Positions 10,969 to 21,844 of a stretch of 64,000 nucleotides of DNA are shown here, in pieces (positions within the stretch are counted from its first letter, which is position 1; each line of letters opens with the position of its first letter). Origin of the DNA: Rhynchopus sp. YZ270_cl-10 (taxonomy: Eukaryota; Euglenozoa; Diplonemea; Diplonemida; Diplonemidae); assembly GCA_964035575.1 (NCBI GenBank), contig OZ037843.1, forward strand, positions 868,001-932,000, read 5' to 3'. The notes under the pieces were generated by a model that was not told the DNA's origin, did not search any database, and was given only the letters and a program-made list of their open reading frames with translations. The position numbers and the translations under genes were made by a program.

Positions 10969-10975
10969 TATAAAA
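10969..10975 (+). promoter_or_regulatory. Candidate TATA box
   Basis: TATAAAA about 43 bases before the ATG at 11018, after a T-rich stretch and a C-rich tract. Position and sequence fit a TATA-like element; no transcript data support it. Confidence 0.35.
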
Positions 10976-11017
10976 ACCTCTCATCCTCCTCCCAAATCCC
11001 TTCCATTTCATATTAAA

Positions 11018-14000
11018 ATGCATCATTCCCGCCCAGTTGTGAGTGGAGGAGCCTCGACGGGGACGCCGAACTTTGCGCGGAGCGTGCCTTATTCATATTC
11101 TGGAGGGGTTGGGGGCGGACCGACTACCACCACCAGCACCACACCGACAGCAGCTCTGATGAACGGTGTCCCCCGCAGAGGGGAGTTTCGTTCTCCGAGT
11201 AGGGATGCTGCAGGGGGGTCGCCTTCGATTGCCCCGCACAGTGTTGCCACGTCTTCAAATATTGCACCAAACTCTAAGCCTTCATCGAACGCACCTCGTT
11301 GGAAAAACATGCCGCTATCTCCTGCCAAGGCTGCCTCTGCTCCGAACGGTTCGTTTCGCAATGGAGTGGCTCTTCCGACTCATCGCGCTATTGCTGCAAA
11401 CTTTATTGCGCCAAACGGAGAGGTAAACGGTGCATTGGTGTCACCAAGGCGTTCGCCGAGTAGAGGGAGGAATTCGCCGAAGAGGAGAATGGGGTCTGAA
11501 GGGCGGTATGGAACGGATCAGCCTGGGTTTGTTCATCATTATAACGTTGTGGAGAGGAGTGTTGCGAGTGGGAGTGTTGGGCCGCCACCAGCTCCGCCAG
11601 CGTCATCTGCTCCAGCGACGCCTCGGTTGGGATATGAAGCGGGACCACCGAAAAATCGATTGGAGGCAGAAAATTTGGATCTCCGTTCTCGGTTGGAGGA
11701 TTGCGAAAACGAGCTTTTTGCAGAGCAAAGGAGAAGAGCGGAGGTGGAATCAAAACATTTGGAGCTGCAAGCATCATCAAACGTGAGGGTTCTCGAGGGG
11801 AAGGTAGCAGGACTTCAGGCAATGCTCGAGGAAAAATCCAGGGAGAATGAAAAATCACGTTCACAAGGTTCGCATGCCCAACACCGTATCGATGACGGTG
11901 CCGCAAAGTTACAACACCTCGGCGGGGTTGTCGATGAACTGGAAAACCGGATGGGTCATCAGCACGTCAGAATGCAGGAAATGGAGAGGGATTTAGAAAA
12001 AGAACGTACAACTGTCCAATCCCTCGAGAGAACGCTGGAGGAGCAGTACAAAAAGGCACAGAGGCAGAAGATCTCTCAAGAAGACGCGATGAATGAGCGG
12101 GACAACCTGGAGGCCGAGGTTCGCGCCGAACTGCGCCTCAAAAACCGGCAGCTTCAGGACGGAGAGATGGCACGCCTTTCTGCGGCAGAGGAAGTTCAGA
12201 ACCTTCACTGCGACCTTGAGGCTGCGAGACAACGCCTTCAGGACCAAGAAGCCACCTTGCAAGCCCTCCGCGAACGCTGCACCGCAGCAGAAAGCAACCT
12301 CGAGCAAGTACACGGAGAGGACGCACAACGTCGTGTTGTCACCGAAGGGTTGAAACAGGAGCTTGAGCGTGAGAATGCTAAGGTACACAATATGTTGTCT
12401 GACCTGCGTGCTGCAGAGTGTCAACGTATTGAGTTGGAGGAGCGCGCACGGTGCACCGAGCAGGAGGTGACACGGCTGCATGCTGCGGAGGAGAATGCGA
12501 AGTACTTAGAGGATTCGCTGCAAAGGGTTGAGGAGGATGTGAGGTGTGAGATCAAGCAGCACTCCGAGACGAGGCAGAGGCTGCGTGATGCGGAGGAGCG
12601 GCTTGCAGCGTCGCAAACTCTGCAAACGCAGCTGGCGCAGGTGGAGGGCGAGCTCGCAGCAAAGGGGGAGTCGCTCGCTCGGATGCACGAAACCACAGAG
12701 AGGCACTCCGCAAAGGTCGCCGCCCTGCAGGCAGAGCTCGACGAATCCCGCAACAGCACCGCCGCAGCCAACAGCGAGCTCACCGCAAGCATCGAACACC
12801 AACGTTCTATGGAAACACGCATGGCGCATCTTGAAGAGGAAGCTGGACGGGCTGCCAGCTTTGACACAAAGGTCCGTTCATATGAAGAGGTGCTCCAGAC
12901 ACGCCAGGAGGAGCTCCGCCAGGCCAACGCTGAGAACGCGAAACTTCAGATCGCCATCCGCGAGATGGAGCACAAACTGCAGGAGATTGGTGCCCTCGAC
13001 GAGCGGGTCCACGGCTTGGTCCGCGACAAACAAGACCTAGAACACGAGCTGAACTGCCAACAACGTGGTCTCGCACGAAGCGAAGCTGAGTGCAGCAGTC
13101 TGACCAACCAGCTTGAAAACGCGAACTACACCTTGGACACCGAGCGCAGCATGACAGCGGAGCTGCAACAGCATGTTGAAGAGCTGCACCGCAAGCTGCA
13201 AGCCAAGGGGAACGTCGAGGCACGTCTTGCCGAAGCACAACATGAGCTTGACGAGCGCGCGAGAGAGCTTTCTGAAGAACGTTCGAGTCTTGGGTCTCAT
13301 GTCAGCCGCTGTCGCCACCTTGAGGCTGATTTGGAAGGAGCGCTGGAAAGACAGCGTAGCATTGAGGAGAACTTCCAGAAGCAGACTCAAACGGTCGAAA
13401 CGTTGCAGCTGCAGCTTGGCAAACAGAGCGTTGCTGTGCAGGAAGGACAACGCGAGGCGGTTCGCTTGGGAGCAGACCTGCACACTGCGACAGAGGGTCT
13501 TGCTGAAACAAAAGATGCCTTGGCACGCTCTGAAGCATTGTGCGCACAGCAAACCAAACAGCTAGAAGCACTCCACGAGGCGGAAACGCAGTTAACCACC
13601 TCTGGCGATGCACTACGTGCAGAGACAACACGCCTCACCCAGGAGCTCAGCGAGAAGAGCAGGGCGCTCGACGCCGAAACAGAACGTCTCCGTACCGTAG
13701 AAGAACGTCTCGTAGGGGTGGAGGCAGAGGCTGTACGATGCAGTACCTTGGAGGGGAAGGTGCAGGCGCTGCAGGAGGTCAACGCTGGTAAGACGAAGGA
13801 TATTGACACCCTGCAAGCACAGCTGCTTGCGGTGCGTGCAGAGCTTTGTACAGCAGAGGAAGGCGTTGCGCAGTCTGTGCAGATGGAGGACCGCATCCGC
13901 GATTTGCGCATGCAGATTGCAAAGCAGGTTGCAGACATGGAGAGGTTGGAGACCGATGAATCTCGCAAAGCGGCGGCTCTCGCCGAAGCGAGGAAAGAGC

Positions 14001-15581
14001 TGGAACGTCTTTCCGACGCTATGCGTGCAAAAGAACGCAGTCTCGAGGAGGAACGTGCCCGGGGCACCGCAACCACAGAAAGGGTCCAGCGTCTCGAGGC
14101 GGCTGCTGCAGCGCGGTCTTCGCTTGAGGGCAAAATTGCGGGGCTCGAAATTCTTGCAGAGTCGAAGGAAACGGAGCTGCGTGCAGTCTCGGAGGAGACG
14201 ACGGGGTTGAGGCAAAGGGTGCGTGATCTGGAACAGCAGCTGCATGCGCGTCTCCGGGTTGAGGATGTGGTGCAGGAGACACAGCTGCAGTTGCAGATCA
14301 AGAATGACGCTATCGCGAGGCTAGAGCTGGAGGAGAAGAAGAGGCGATTGGTTGCCGAGGACCAGCACCGCGAGCTTCTGTCTTTGAACGATAAGGTGAG
14401 GCAGGCAGAGGGAAATGCGCAGGAGCAGAGCGCAAAGCGTCTGGAAGCTGATGCGAGGGTGCAGGAATTGCTTCGTGAAGCGGACCTCCGCAGTCGCGCC
14501 GAAGAAGGTGAACACCGGGAACGACTGATGCAAGCCGAACGCCTCGAAGCTGAATGCCGCGACAGCCGCGACCGCCTACTCGGAACTGAACGCGCTGCGC
14601 GGGCCAGCGAACAACGCAGCCTCGAATGCCAAAACGACGCAACCCGGGTACGTGCCCAGCTGCAACGCGCCGAAGATGAAAAGGACTGTCTTGCTCAAGA
14701 GGCTGCTGAGCTGCGTGCACAGCTCAATGCGGACCGTGCAGCGGCGCATAAGCTAACCACAGACGTCGCCTCATTAGAGTCCGAACTGCGTATCCAGAAG
14801 GACCGAGAGGAGCGCACCGCACGCAGCATGGGGGACGATGTGCGGGAGGCAAAGCAACGCTTCGAGGCAAAGATTGCGACGCTCGAGCAACGTCTCTTTG
14901 AGACGGAGAATGTACGCGACGTGCTAGAGAAGGATGGTCTCAAGCTGCGAGAGGAACTTGCCTACGCGAACAACGCGATGCGTTCCAAGAGCATGCACTC
15001 AGCACAGCCGGGCGAGTCGTACCAGCCCTCCGGCAGTGCCATGCAGCTCCCGCCCGCAAGCGACACCGGCTCCATCAGAGAGTCTGACTACGAGTCAGAC
15101 CTTCGCAACAGAGAAGACAGACTCGCATCGGAATGGGAACGCACCAAAGAAGTATGTAGCATTGGTTTTGTGTGGCGTTCGTTGAAAGAGGAGCGTTATA
15201 AAACCAAAAAAATACAAAATAATGGGTTTGAGTGAGAATTTCAGTATTTTTTTTGATGAGGTTCGCCACTAAATCTTATTTTAAGAGTTAATTTTGAAAG
15301 CTTAAAAGTGCAAATAGAGGGCTCAAACTATACCAAAAAAAAAAACGCTTTTTTTGGTGTTCCGGAAATCCCTGTCAATGTCAATATAGGCCCCCTCCGG
15401 AACACCATTTTTAAGTGACGATGCACTCTGTTATTTTTGGAAACAACAATCAAGTTAAACGCTTTACTAGGCAATATTCTAGAGAATTATGATCACCCTA
15501 AACTGATTTCAAAAACACATCACACTTTCCCTTTTTTTACAGTCGGTTTCGCGTTTGAAGCTGCAGCTCCGTCATGGCTAG
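11018..15581 (+). CDS. Giant coiled-coil protein, two exons
   Basis: Predicted product about 1,390 residues: exon 1 at 11018-15151, exon 2 at 15543-15581. ATG 11018 is chosen over the upstream ATG-like start at 10937 because the latter adds a T-rich, UTR-like hydrophobic stretch. Residues 1-210 are basic and rich in Ser and Pro, with SPSR/SPRR/SPKR motifs that look like kinase sites. From about 215 to 1320 there is near-continuous heptad coiled coil rich in Glu, Gln, Arg and Leu, and then a short Ser-rich tail. The intron removes a poor tail and gives a helical ending (ESVSRLKLQLRHG). Such proteins are usually cytoskeletal, centrosomal or basal-body scaffolds, or golgins; no specific family is recognised. 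Codon use changes along the gene, and the middle is built from similar heptads. Confidence 0.85.
15152..15542 (+). other. Predicted spliceosomal intron
   Basis: 391 bases, phase 0. Donor GTATGT, acceptor CCCTTTTTTTACAG, possible branch site CTAAACTGAT about 40 bases before the acceptor. Splicing joins AAAGAA to TCGGTTTCG and keeps a helical frame to a TAG at 15579-15581. Without splicing the ORF would end at 15235 after a sequence unlike the rest of the protein. Confidence 0.6.
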
Positions 15582-16444
15582 AAGACGAACAACAGAGCAC
15601 AACACGCGCAGAGGAAAATAACTTTTTTTTTTTGACGGACAATGCTTACAGTTTCCCTTGTCAACAACACCCCCCAAATGCAACACTCCGTGGGGGTTCG
15701 ATAACCCCACAGTCAGGTGCCTGCGTCCCAGAGGCGTTTGCACTGCCAACTTCACTTTCCCCCCCTCCCCTTCAATTCCCTGCACGACGGTGAAGTATAG
15801 TACATTACAAGTGAAGTTACTAGTAACGTTACAAGTGAAAAACCGTTACAAGTGAGTTACAAGTGGGATACATGAATTACAGGCAAAATCAGGTTGTAAC
15901 TGGTGGGTTACAAGTGGGTTACAAGTGAGTTACATGTAACAAAAGTTACATGTAACTCACTTGTAACTCCACTTGTAACACCCGTTACTTCACCGTCGTG
16001 TGCGTTCCGCTGGTGTGTGTACGGTGAAGTGTTAGCGCTTTCAACTTCTCTCTTTTTTTTATAGGTACACTGTCACGAGAGGACTTTGTATTTTACAACT
16101 CCACTTTTTTTTAGATCAAAGATTAAAGCTTACGAGTAACCTAGGTTCATCGTATAAACCTTCCCCTTTATCCCCTTTTCCCCTTTTCCACAAAGACAAC
16201 AAAAGTCTTGCCTCTCCCTCCCCCTCCCCCGCTAGTAATCTACCCCTCCGATTTCCCCCCCCCCCCCCATCTCCCTTAGCTACCTTCAAGTGCTCTCAAT
16301 GTGGTTGTGTTCTTCTTTTTAGAATATGAGTTTTCAAATGGCATCTCTTTATCACAACAAAAAAGGTCACATTCATCGAACAGACAGTGGAGATATGCAC
16401 AACTGTGGCAACACAACCGAGGCAACTACACTACTCCAACAATT
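15582..16444. repeat. Intergenic: foldback with GTTACAAGTG repeats, plus two dispersed motifs
   Basis: No gene. A palindromic element lies at 15783-16000, with 15-base perfect ends (CACGACGGTGAAGTA and its complement), filled with GTTACAAGTG units in both orientations. A dispersed motif lies at 16064-16102 (GGTACACTGT, then GAGGACTTTGTATTTT); its relatives are at 20361-20400 and 29456-29494. A diverged copy of the conserved hairpin element lies at 16113-16160 (see 20981-21045). Confidence 0.65.
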
Positions 16445-17009
16445 CAGGGGACATTAGTATGCCGGTGTGCCGGTGTGGCCACACCGGCTAAGCCGGTGTG
16501 GGATTTTGAGAAAAAAAAAAAAAAAAAAGAAAAAGGCAGATTTTTGAATTTTTTTCTGAATTTTATCTCCTCATACAAGGCTACAACCACATCTGTAGCG
16601 GTTTCTTATGTGCATGTGACCCCACCACAAAGACCAATCGGTCCGTTCAATCAAAAGAAATAGATGTTTGCAACTCTCATAAAAAAGTAGCGTAGCGTAC
16701 CGTGCGCCTGCGGCGCAGCTAAAAATGACGAGCGGTAGCCCACAGCTCTACCCTAGGCCATAGTCACAGCTACCTTTACCATAGTTTGGCTATAAAAGCG
16801 TGCGATTTTATGTCACAATTTTTGAAATGTTGCGTACCGTGGCTTCGCCAGAAAAGTTTTGATGCCATATGGTTAGACAAGGGCGCGGAGGGGAAAGAGT
16901 TGTGGAGGTCTCTGCCAAAAATGCGTGGGGAAAAAAAAATTGCCTCACACCGGCTTTTTTGGCTCACACCGGCTTTTTTTTCAAAATCTCAAACTACCAA
17001 TGTCCCCTG
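16445..17009. mobile_element. hAT-type non-autonomous element, 565 bp
   Basis: It starts CAGGGGACATTAGTA and ends TACCAATGTCCCCTG. The flanks are a perfect 8-bp target duplication, CAACAATT (16437-16444 and 17010-17017). CAGGG-type ends with an 8-bp duplication are the hallmark of hAT transposons. Several subterminal CCGGTGTG units face inward at both ends. No coding capacity. Two GCGTACCGTG mini-hairpins lie inside (16695-16716 and 16831-16851). Confidence 0.88.
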
Positions 17010-17222
17010 CAACAATTTCAGGCACTCCGCTAGGTACTAAAGTTCTGTTGATTGTCAACAGAACTTTTTGAAAATGGGGAAAAAAAGAAAAAAAAAAAAA
17101 GTTCTGCTAAGTGGTTCAGACCCGTTCTACCTGTCAAAAAAGCTCAGGAGAAGAAGATCTGGAGAGGTGAGTGCTCAAACGTCCCAAAAAAGTCAAAATC
17201 GGGCGTTGGTAAAAAAAAAAGT

Positions 17223-17246
17223 TGCGTACCGTGCGCCTGCGGCGCA
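17223..17246 (+). repeat. GCGTACCGTG mini-hairpin element (example copy)
   Basis: TGCGTACCGTG is followed by the perfect hairpin GCGCCTGCGGCGC. Related copies lie at 16695-16716, 16831-16851 (hairpin TGGCTTCGCCA), 45359-45382 (inverted, imperfect), 45503-45525 (inverted), 47031-47052, 52281-52301 (inverted) and 52399-52417 (inverted). Hairpin-only or looser copies lie at 23252-23264 and 37658-37679. The prefix is conserved while the stem exists in two alternative sequences. Confidence 0.7.
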
Positions 17247-17322
17247 AGCATGTACCCCACCAACGTGGACCATCAACAGAATATTTTCAAAATCGGAAAT
17301 CCTAGCGGAGAGTCTGAACAAT

Positions 17323-18389
17323 CAGGGTCCTCAACCTGTCTAAGTTAGGCCTTAACTTAGACAATTTTTTTTTTTTTGAAAAACGCTTTGTCTAAGTTAG
17401 ACAAAACCTGGGTTTTGGGTTTTTGGGTGGTTTGAAAGAGAAGAAGCTTTACTGAAAACAAAAAAAAAAAATGAGTTCCCTCAAGACTCCCTCAGTCCTC
17501 ACCTGCGCGGACCCCATTGTACCCACCCACACAAGCCACCTCCTCAGACTAACTACAATTGAACAAACTCATCCGCAAAAATGCCTGCCACTGCCAAGAC
17601 CTCCAAAGCACAGCCCACCATCGTGTCCATGTTCAAGAAGGGAGCTGTTGCGGCACCTGTGGTACGTGTGGTGGAACCCAACAAAGGGGATACGCACTAC
17701 GACCTGTGGTCTTCAGGCAAGTACAAGTCCATCCCCGATGGTCCGACACCCCGGCTCGCTTCCCTTCACCTTTTTCTTGTGGCGGAGGGGACGGTGAGGG
17801 GGTTTAAAAACCACCAGAACGACACCAACAAGGTGCTCAAACTCTGGTTGAAGGAGTTTGATCGCGCCAAACTGGCGGACGACGACAGGGAGGGGAGCAA
17901 GCGGAAGACGATCCTGACGATCGTTGCGGAGGCGCATGAGTTCGCCATGAACGAAGCAGAGAAGGGGGGAGACAGCGATGCCTCTGCCGTGTCTGTGCAG
18001 AGCCAGGTGTCGCAAGGCAAGAAGGTGAAGAAACGTGTGGTGATGATGGCTCCACAGGTGAGTGCTGTTAAGTACGTGGATTCAACGTCCGAAGAAGAGG
18101 AGGAGGAGCAATGTGTGCCAGTGAGACGCAACGCAGCATCCGAGCAACCCGAGGCAGCAATGGAAATCGATGATGTCGACGAGTACTCTTCTGACGGCGA
18201 TGTTGTCTTCTTAGGTCCCACGCACTCCAACACGAACAATCCCAACCTCACGAACACCAAAAAAAAAAAGCCCCCAATTTTTAGCTTTGTACAGGACCTT
18301 TTCGCGCGGAGCGCGAAAATTTTTTTTTAGCCTTTTTTTTTAACTTAGACAAATCTGTGGCCAGACTTTGTCTACGGTTGAGGACCCTG
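17323..18389. mobile_element. hAT-type element carrying one ORF, 1,067 bp
   Basis: Perfect 14-bp terminal repeats (CAGGGTCCTCAACC) and a perfect 8-bp target duplication TGAACAAT (17315-17322 and 18390-18397). Subterminal GTCTAAGTTA units occur near both ends in both orientations, as is common in hAT elements. It carries one ORF (17581-18330), which is not a recognisable hAT transposase, so movement would need a transposase from elsewhere. Confidence 0.88.
17581..18330 (+). CDS. Protein of unknown function inside the hAT element, PIP-box-like N-terminus
   Basis: 249 residues, ATG at 17581. The N-terminus (about 11-18) reads QPTIVSMF, close to a PCNA-binding PIP box (Q-x-x-I/L/M-x-x-aromatic-aromatic), with Met in place of the first aromatic. 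Residues 30-100 have a compact hydrophobic pattern (VVRVVEP, HYDLWSSGKYKSI, LHLFLVAEGTVRGF). A Lys-rich stretch (KKVKKR) and long acidic runs follow (SEEEEEEQ, EIDDVDEYSSDGD). No DDE triad, BED finger or hAT dimerisation motif is seen. It fills most of the element, so it is probably transposon cargo or a diverged N-terminal transposase module. The C-terminal 30 residues run into the A/T-rich end and may not be real coding sequence. Confidence 0.6.
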   Translation: MPATAKTSKAQPTIVSMFKKGAVAAPVVRVVEPNKGDTHYDLWSSGKYKSIPDGPTPRLASLHLFLVAEGTVRGFKNHQNDTNKVLKLWLKEFDRAKLADDDREGSKRKTILTIVAEAHEFAMNEAEKGGDSDASAVSVQSQVSQGKKVKKRVVMMAPQVSAVKYVDSTSEEEEEEQCVPVRRNAASEQPEAAMEIDDVDEYSSDGDVVFLGPTHSNTNNPNLTNTKKKKPPIFSFVQDLFARSAKIFF

Positions 18390-18408
18390 TGAACAATTTA
18401 TAAAAAAA

Positions 18409-18911
18409 CACGGGTCGGGAAAGATCTTTTGTCTTTTTTTGTCTTTTTTCGAGAATCTCGGGAGAAAAAAAAAAAAAATCAAGATTTTCAGGATTTTTGT
18501 CTTTTTTTTTCAGGATCTCTCGAGATCTTTGAGATCTTTGAAAAATCCTGAAAAAAAAAGGAAAAAAAGAGAAAAAAAGATGAAAAAGATCTTGAAAATC
18601 TTTTTTTTCTCAAAAAAAAGATAAAAAAGATTTTTGGGATTTTGAAAAATCTTTTTGGGAAAAAAAAAAAAAAAGATTTTGAAAATCTTTTTTTTTTTTT
18701 TCAAAGATTTCTCAAGATCTCGAGATTTTTCATGAAATTTCATGGATTTTTCCAGGATTTTTCAGGATTTTTTCAGGATTTTCCCAGGATTTTCAAATCT
18801 TTTCTCTTTTTTTTTTTCTCCCAAAAATCTTTTTTTTTTTTTTTTTTTCGGGAGAAGAGGATTTTTTTTCTCGAAAAAAAAAAAAAAAAAAAAGATCTTT
18901 CCCGACCCGTG
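18409..18911. repeat. Low-complexity foldback element
   Basis: Ends are perfect inverted repeats (CACGGGTCGGGAAAGATCTT and its complement at 18892-18911). The inside is built from GGATTTTTC, GAAAATCTT and long A or T runs, so many small hairpins can form. ORFs in it are low-complexity artefacts. It begins only 12 bases after the hAT element's target duplication. Confidence 0.7.
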
Positions 18912-18981
18912 AAAAAAAAAAAAAAAAAAAAAAAAAAAACGATTCACGTCACTATCAGAAACAAATAATCCACATAAAGTA

Positions 18982-19827
18982 TATGGACTCGTCCGGAAAC
19001 CCCTCTGGTAAGATTCATCCTTTTGGGTATTTTTGGGTTTTTTTGATGATGCCCCCCACAAAAAGTGCATCTAGGTGATATTCTGATATGAAAATAGGTT
19101 TTTTGGGGGGGTCTGAGGCTATATTTTCGCTTTTTTAATCAGATTTTCAGCCTTTTATTGTCGTTCTTCTGGATCTCTTCTCTCTTTCTCTTAATCCTGC
19201 CATGCCGCCTTGACAAGGTTTCATTGACCTCTGTCAAATCTACTGGATCAATGCCAGGGACTTTTGCTTTGCGGGTCACCTTGGATGTGGAGACTCCATA
19301 GTAAATACAGGTTCCCTCCGTGTCAGAGTACACGCTAGCTGAAATGACACGACCGTTGCTCGGGTAGCAGTACACAGACGAAAAGAGATTGATGGAAAGA
19401 AGGGTGCACTGATACGTATGAGTACGAGGGAATGAGATAACAAAGGCCTCTGTGTGGGGAAGCTCGCGCAGGGCACCGACAATGACCCCTACGGTAAGGA
19501 TCTCCTGACAACAAGAATCATCAGAGAGAGGGTTCGAAACGACACCAAGTGTGCGTCGCACCCATTCTTACCGTGTTTCTCGACAAAAAAGTGAACTTCA
19601 CTGCTGTCATTGCCACGTTTTTTTCTTCCAAAAAATACGTAAAAAAATATAAGTAAAAAGGGGGGGAGGGGAAATAAACAAAAATAAATGCCCAAAATAT
19701 GCCCTCTGGGGTGGTAGGTGTATGGTGGGTATCAAAAAATTGGGTTGTTTGGGTGTTTTGAGCAGAAAAACCTCAAAAAACCCCAAAAGGATGAATCTTA
19801 CCAGGAGGGTTTCCGGACGGACCCATA
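18982..19827. mobile_element. Inverted-repeat element (TA-flanked) with an internal ORF
   Basis: Imperfect inverted repeats of about 50 bases: the left reads CGTCCGGAAACCCC then GGTAAGATTCATCCTTTTGG, and the right is the complement (about 19780-19827). Both ends sit in TATA/TA, compatible with a TA target duplication as in Tc1/mariner-type elements, though TA repeats make this weak. It contains the minus-strand ORF 19139-19561. Confidence 0.6.
19139..19561 (-). CDS. Hypothetical protein inside an inverted-repeat element
   Basis: 140 codons. The stretch TVGVIVGALRELPHTEAFVISF to GIDPVDLTEVNETLSRRHGR looks protein-like, with mixed composition and a basic C-terminus (IKRKREEIQKNDNKRLK) that could be a nuclear localisation signal. 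No family is recognised. A GTAAGA just upstream on the minus strand (near 19570) might be a donor site, but I found no acceptor that keeps this frame. It may be transposon cargo or a captured gene piece. Confidence 0.35.
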   Translation of the reverse strand: MRRTLGVVSNPLSDDSCCQEILTVGVIVGALRELPHTEAFVISFPRTHTYQCTLLSINLFSSVYCYPSNGRVISASVYSDTEGTCIYYGVSTSKVTRKAKVPGIDPVDLTEVNETLSRRHGRIKRKREEIQKNDNKRLKI

Positions 19828-20980
19828 TAAAAAAAGTTTGGGTACATTTAGTGTGCCCTATTATACCTTCTATTCAGTAGAATAGATAGTATATGAAACA
19901 ATTTTTTTTGTTGCGTGGACAATTGCATCAAGTACCCTGCTCCATGGTTCAGTGCTCTTATGTTGTCTGAAGCTGTACTACAGGCAGCTCATCTTCAACA
20001 CTTCAGAGCATTTTGTGTTTTTTTAAAGATGGGAATATTGATCCCTATAACCTATGCTATCAATTTGTTGAATGCATAAGTGTTGAAATGCTTTTTATTA
20101 TAAAATGTCAAAGTTTTTGTTATGGGAAATGGATTGATATTTTGCCCACCTTTTTTTCATCCACAAACCACCATACGTCAGTGAAAAAAAAATCACAACA
20201 GCTTTTTGGCGGAGCGACAAAGCAGGGCGAAGAAAAATCCCTGCTGAGCCCCCCCCCCAATGCTGTTTGTGTAGTCCCCTGGAAACTAGAACAGGGGAAG
20301 CTGTCCCCTCCCTTCACTGCCTTGAGGTGGTGTGGAACGCCGCTACGCAAGAAACAACAAGGTACACTGTAACAAGAGGGCTTTGCATTTCAAGTCAACT
20401 TTTTTTTTCTCCCTCAGGGTAGCGACTGTGTGCCGGCACACAGCACGCACCCCTTCTCTGTGTGCCAATGAAGTGACCCCTCCATACACTTCGCTAACAA
20501 ATCGGAGCACAGGGCGCCACATGCTTGCTACAAGCGATGGGTTAAGCCGTGACCCCATTCGACATTGTTGTGTATCCCCTCTCCCCCCCTTTTTTTTTTT
20601 AGAATCAACAGTTGTGTACGCTTAAGATTTTTTTAAAAATTAGATATTCTGTGCCCCAGAAGCCCAGTCATCTTTTCATGTTTTCCCTCTGTTCTTTTCC
20701 CCATTTTTTTTTTTAACCAATTTGCATAGATTTGTCGTTCCAGCCCCGCTGATTTTAGATTTTCTTTTCTCTTTCGTTTTCTTTGTTTCTTTTGCCACTG
20801 CCTCCTGTGGGTGGGAAAACAAACAATATTGTTGTTACAGTCATTAGGTAGTTTTTACGTACCCGCGCTACCCCATGCACATGCTCGAACACGTCATCAT
20901 ACCAAAATTACGAACTCCGGCTGGGGAACAAGACATCATCCCTGACAACAAACTTGTGGAAACCAGCGCAGCTGTTGCTC
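19828..20980. other. Intergenic region, no gene seen
   Basis: A/T-rich DNA without a convincing ORF. A copy of the GGTACACTGT...GAGGGCTTTG motif lies at 20361-20400. A polypyrimidine tract ending TTTTTAGAATCAA (about 20585-20606) recurs at 16310-16324 and 50108-50119 and resembles a 3' splice site. Confidence 0.5.
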
Positions 20981-21045
20981 CGCGATAAACGAATGTGATC
21001 AAGGTGACTAAGCACAGAGAGGCTTAGGGTCATCTTATAAACTTT
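20981..21045 (+). ncRNA. Conserved hairpin element, unassigned RNA or regulatory repeat (copy A)
   Basis: The sequence around TGACTAAGC, a short loop, GCTTAGGGTCATCTTATA and CTTTTCT recurs at 32205-32275 (copy B) and 38168-38225 (copy C), with a diverged copy at 16113-16160 (D). The core folds as TGACTAAGC with GCTTAG-GG-TCA, a 9-bp stem with a 2-base bulge. A T-rich run follows each copy, as expected for a Pol III terminator. All copies lie on the plus strand in intergenic DNA beside unrelated genes. No known RNA family is recognised. A DNA repeat remains possible. Confidence 0.4.
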
Positions 21046-21844
21046 TCTCTTAGGTTTCCTGTTCCGCTGACTTCATCTTGTTGGAACTTCCAGGACCGTA
21101 CAATTATTTGAAACTAGCATATGACACAAAGTGGGCGTAAGGCACCTTTCCCGCGTGGATTGTAGCTGATTTAATGAGCCGTCTGCAGATCCACTGTTAA
21201 GCCATTTACTCTGAGACTTGCATGGCTTAATCCTTGAAACAAGCATATGACTACTGGCAGGGTCAACCAGGTTTCTTGTCACTCTAATCGATAGGGGACG
21301 GCTGTTGTGCTGCGTTTATTTGAGAAGGAAAAAATGGTGTAAAAAAATGCAACAAAAAAAGCAAGACAGCTACGCAGCTGGGTAATCAATTTTTTTTTTT
21401 TTTTTCAAATCACCCCATCGTTGGGTGATCTATGAACGGGGAGAGATTTTTTTACTAGCTCTCAGTAGGCTCTCACAGCCTGTTGCGTGTCCCACGGAGA
21501 CGATCATAGATCACCCCATCGTGAACTCAAGATAGCCAAAAAGAAAGGGAAAAGAAAAGAGAGTAGGTGACAGTGGCAATATTCCACTAAACGAGATATA
21601 GGGCAGATGTCTCCCTTGTATGGAGTTCACGTGAAGAAGAAAAATGATTGTCGACACAACAACAAAAATAAGCAAGGTACCTACGTGTTTCATCAAATTT
21701 GCAAGAATAGACAGACAAAAACAAAATATGCTCGAGAGACTCATTTCTCTTTTGCTTGTTTGCTCAAAAGACTACAAAACGGAGAGAGGAAAAATAAGGT
21801 TGTTTTGTTGTTCGCTCCCTGTTTTTTCTTCCTCCCCAGTGATG
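21046..21844. other. Intergenic region with a small inverted repeat
   Basis: No gene seen. ATCACCCCATCG occurs near 21411 and, with flanking GATCTATGA/TCATAGATC in opposite orientation, near 21507-21524, enclosing about 100 bases. Confidence 0.4.

Noticed and set aside
10937-11017. Upstream start of the coiled-coil protein (MFQKKFIFF)
   Set aside because: The extra stretch is T-rich, contains the TATA-like element and does not resemble the basic, Ser-rich N-terminus that follows.
11403-14943. Several 100-300-codon ORFs on both strands within the coiled-coil gene
   Set aside because: All overlap a 1,378-codon heptad-containing exon and show no protein-like features of their own.
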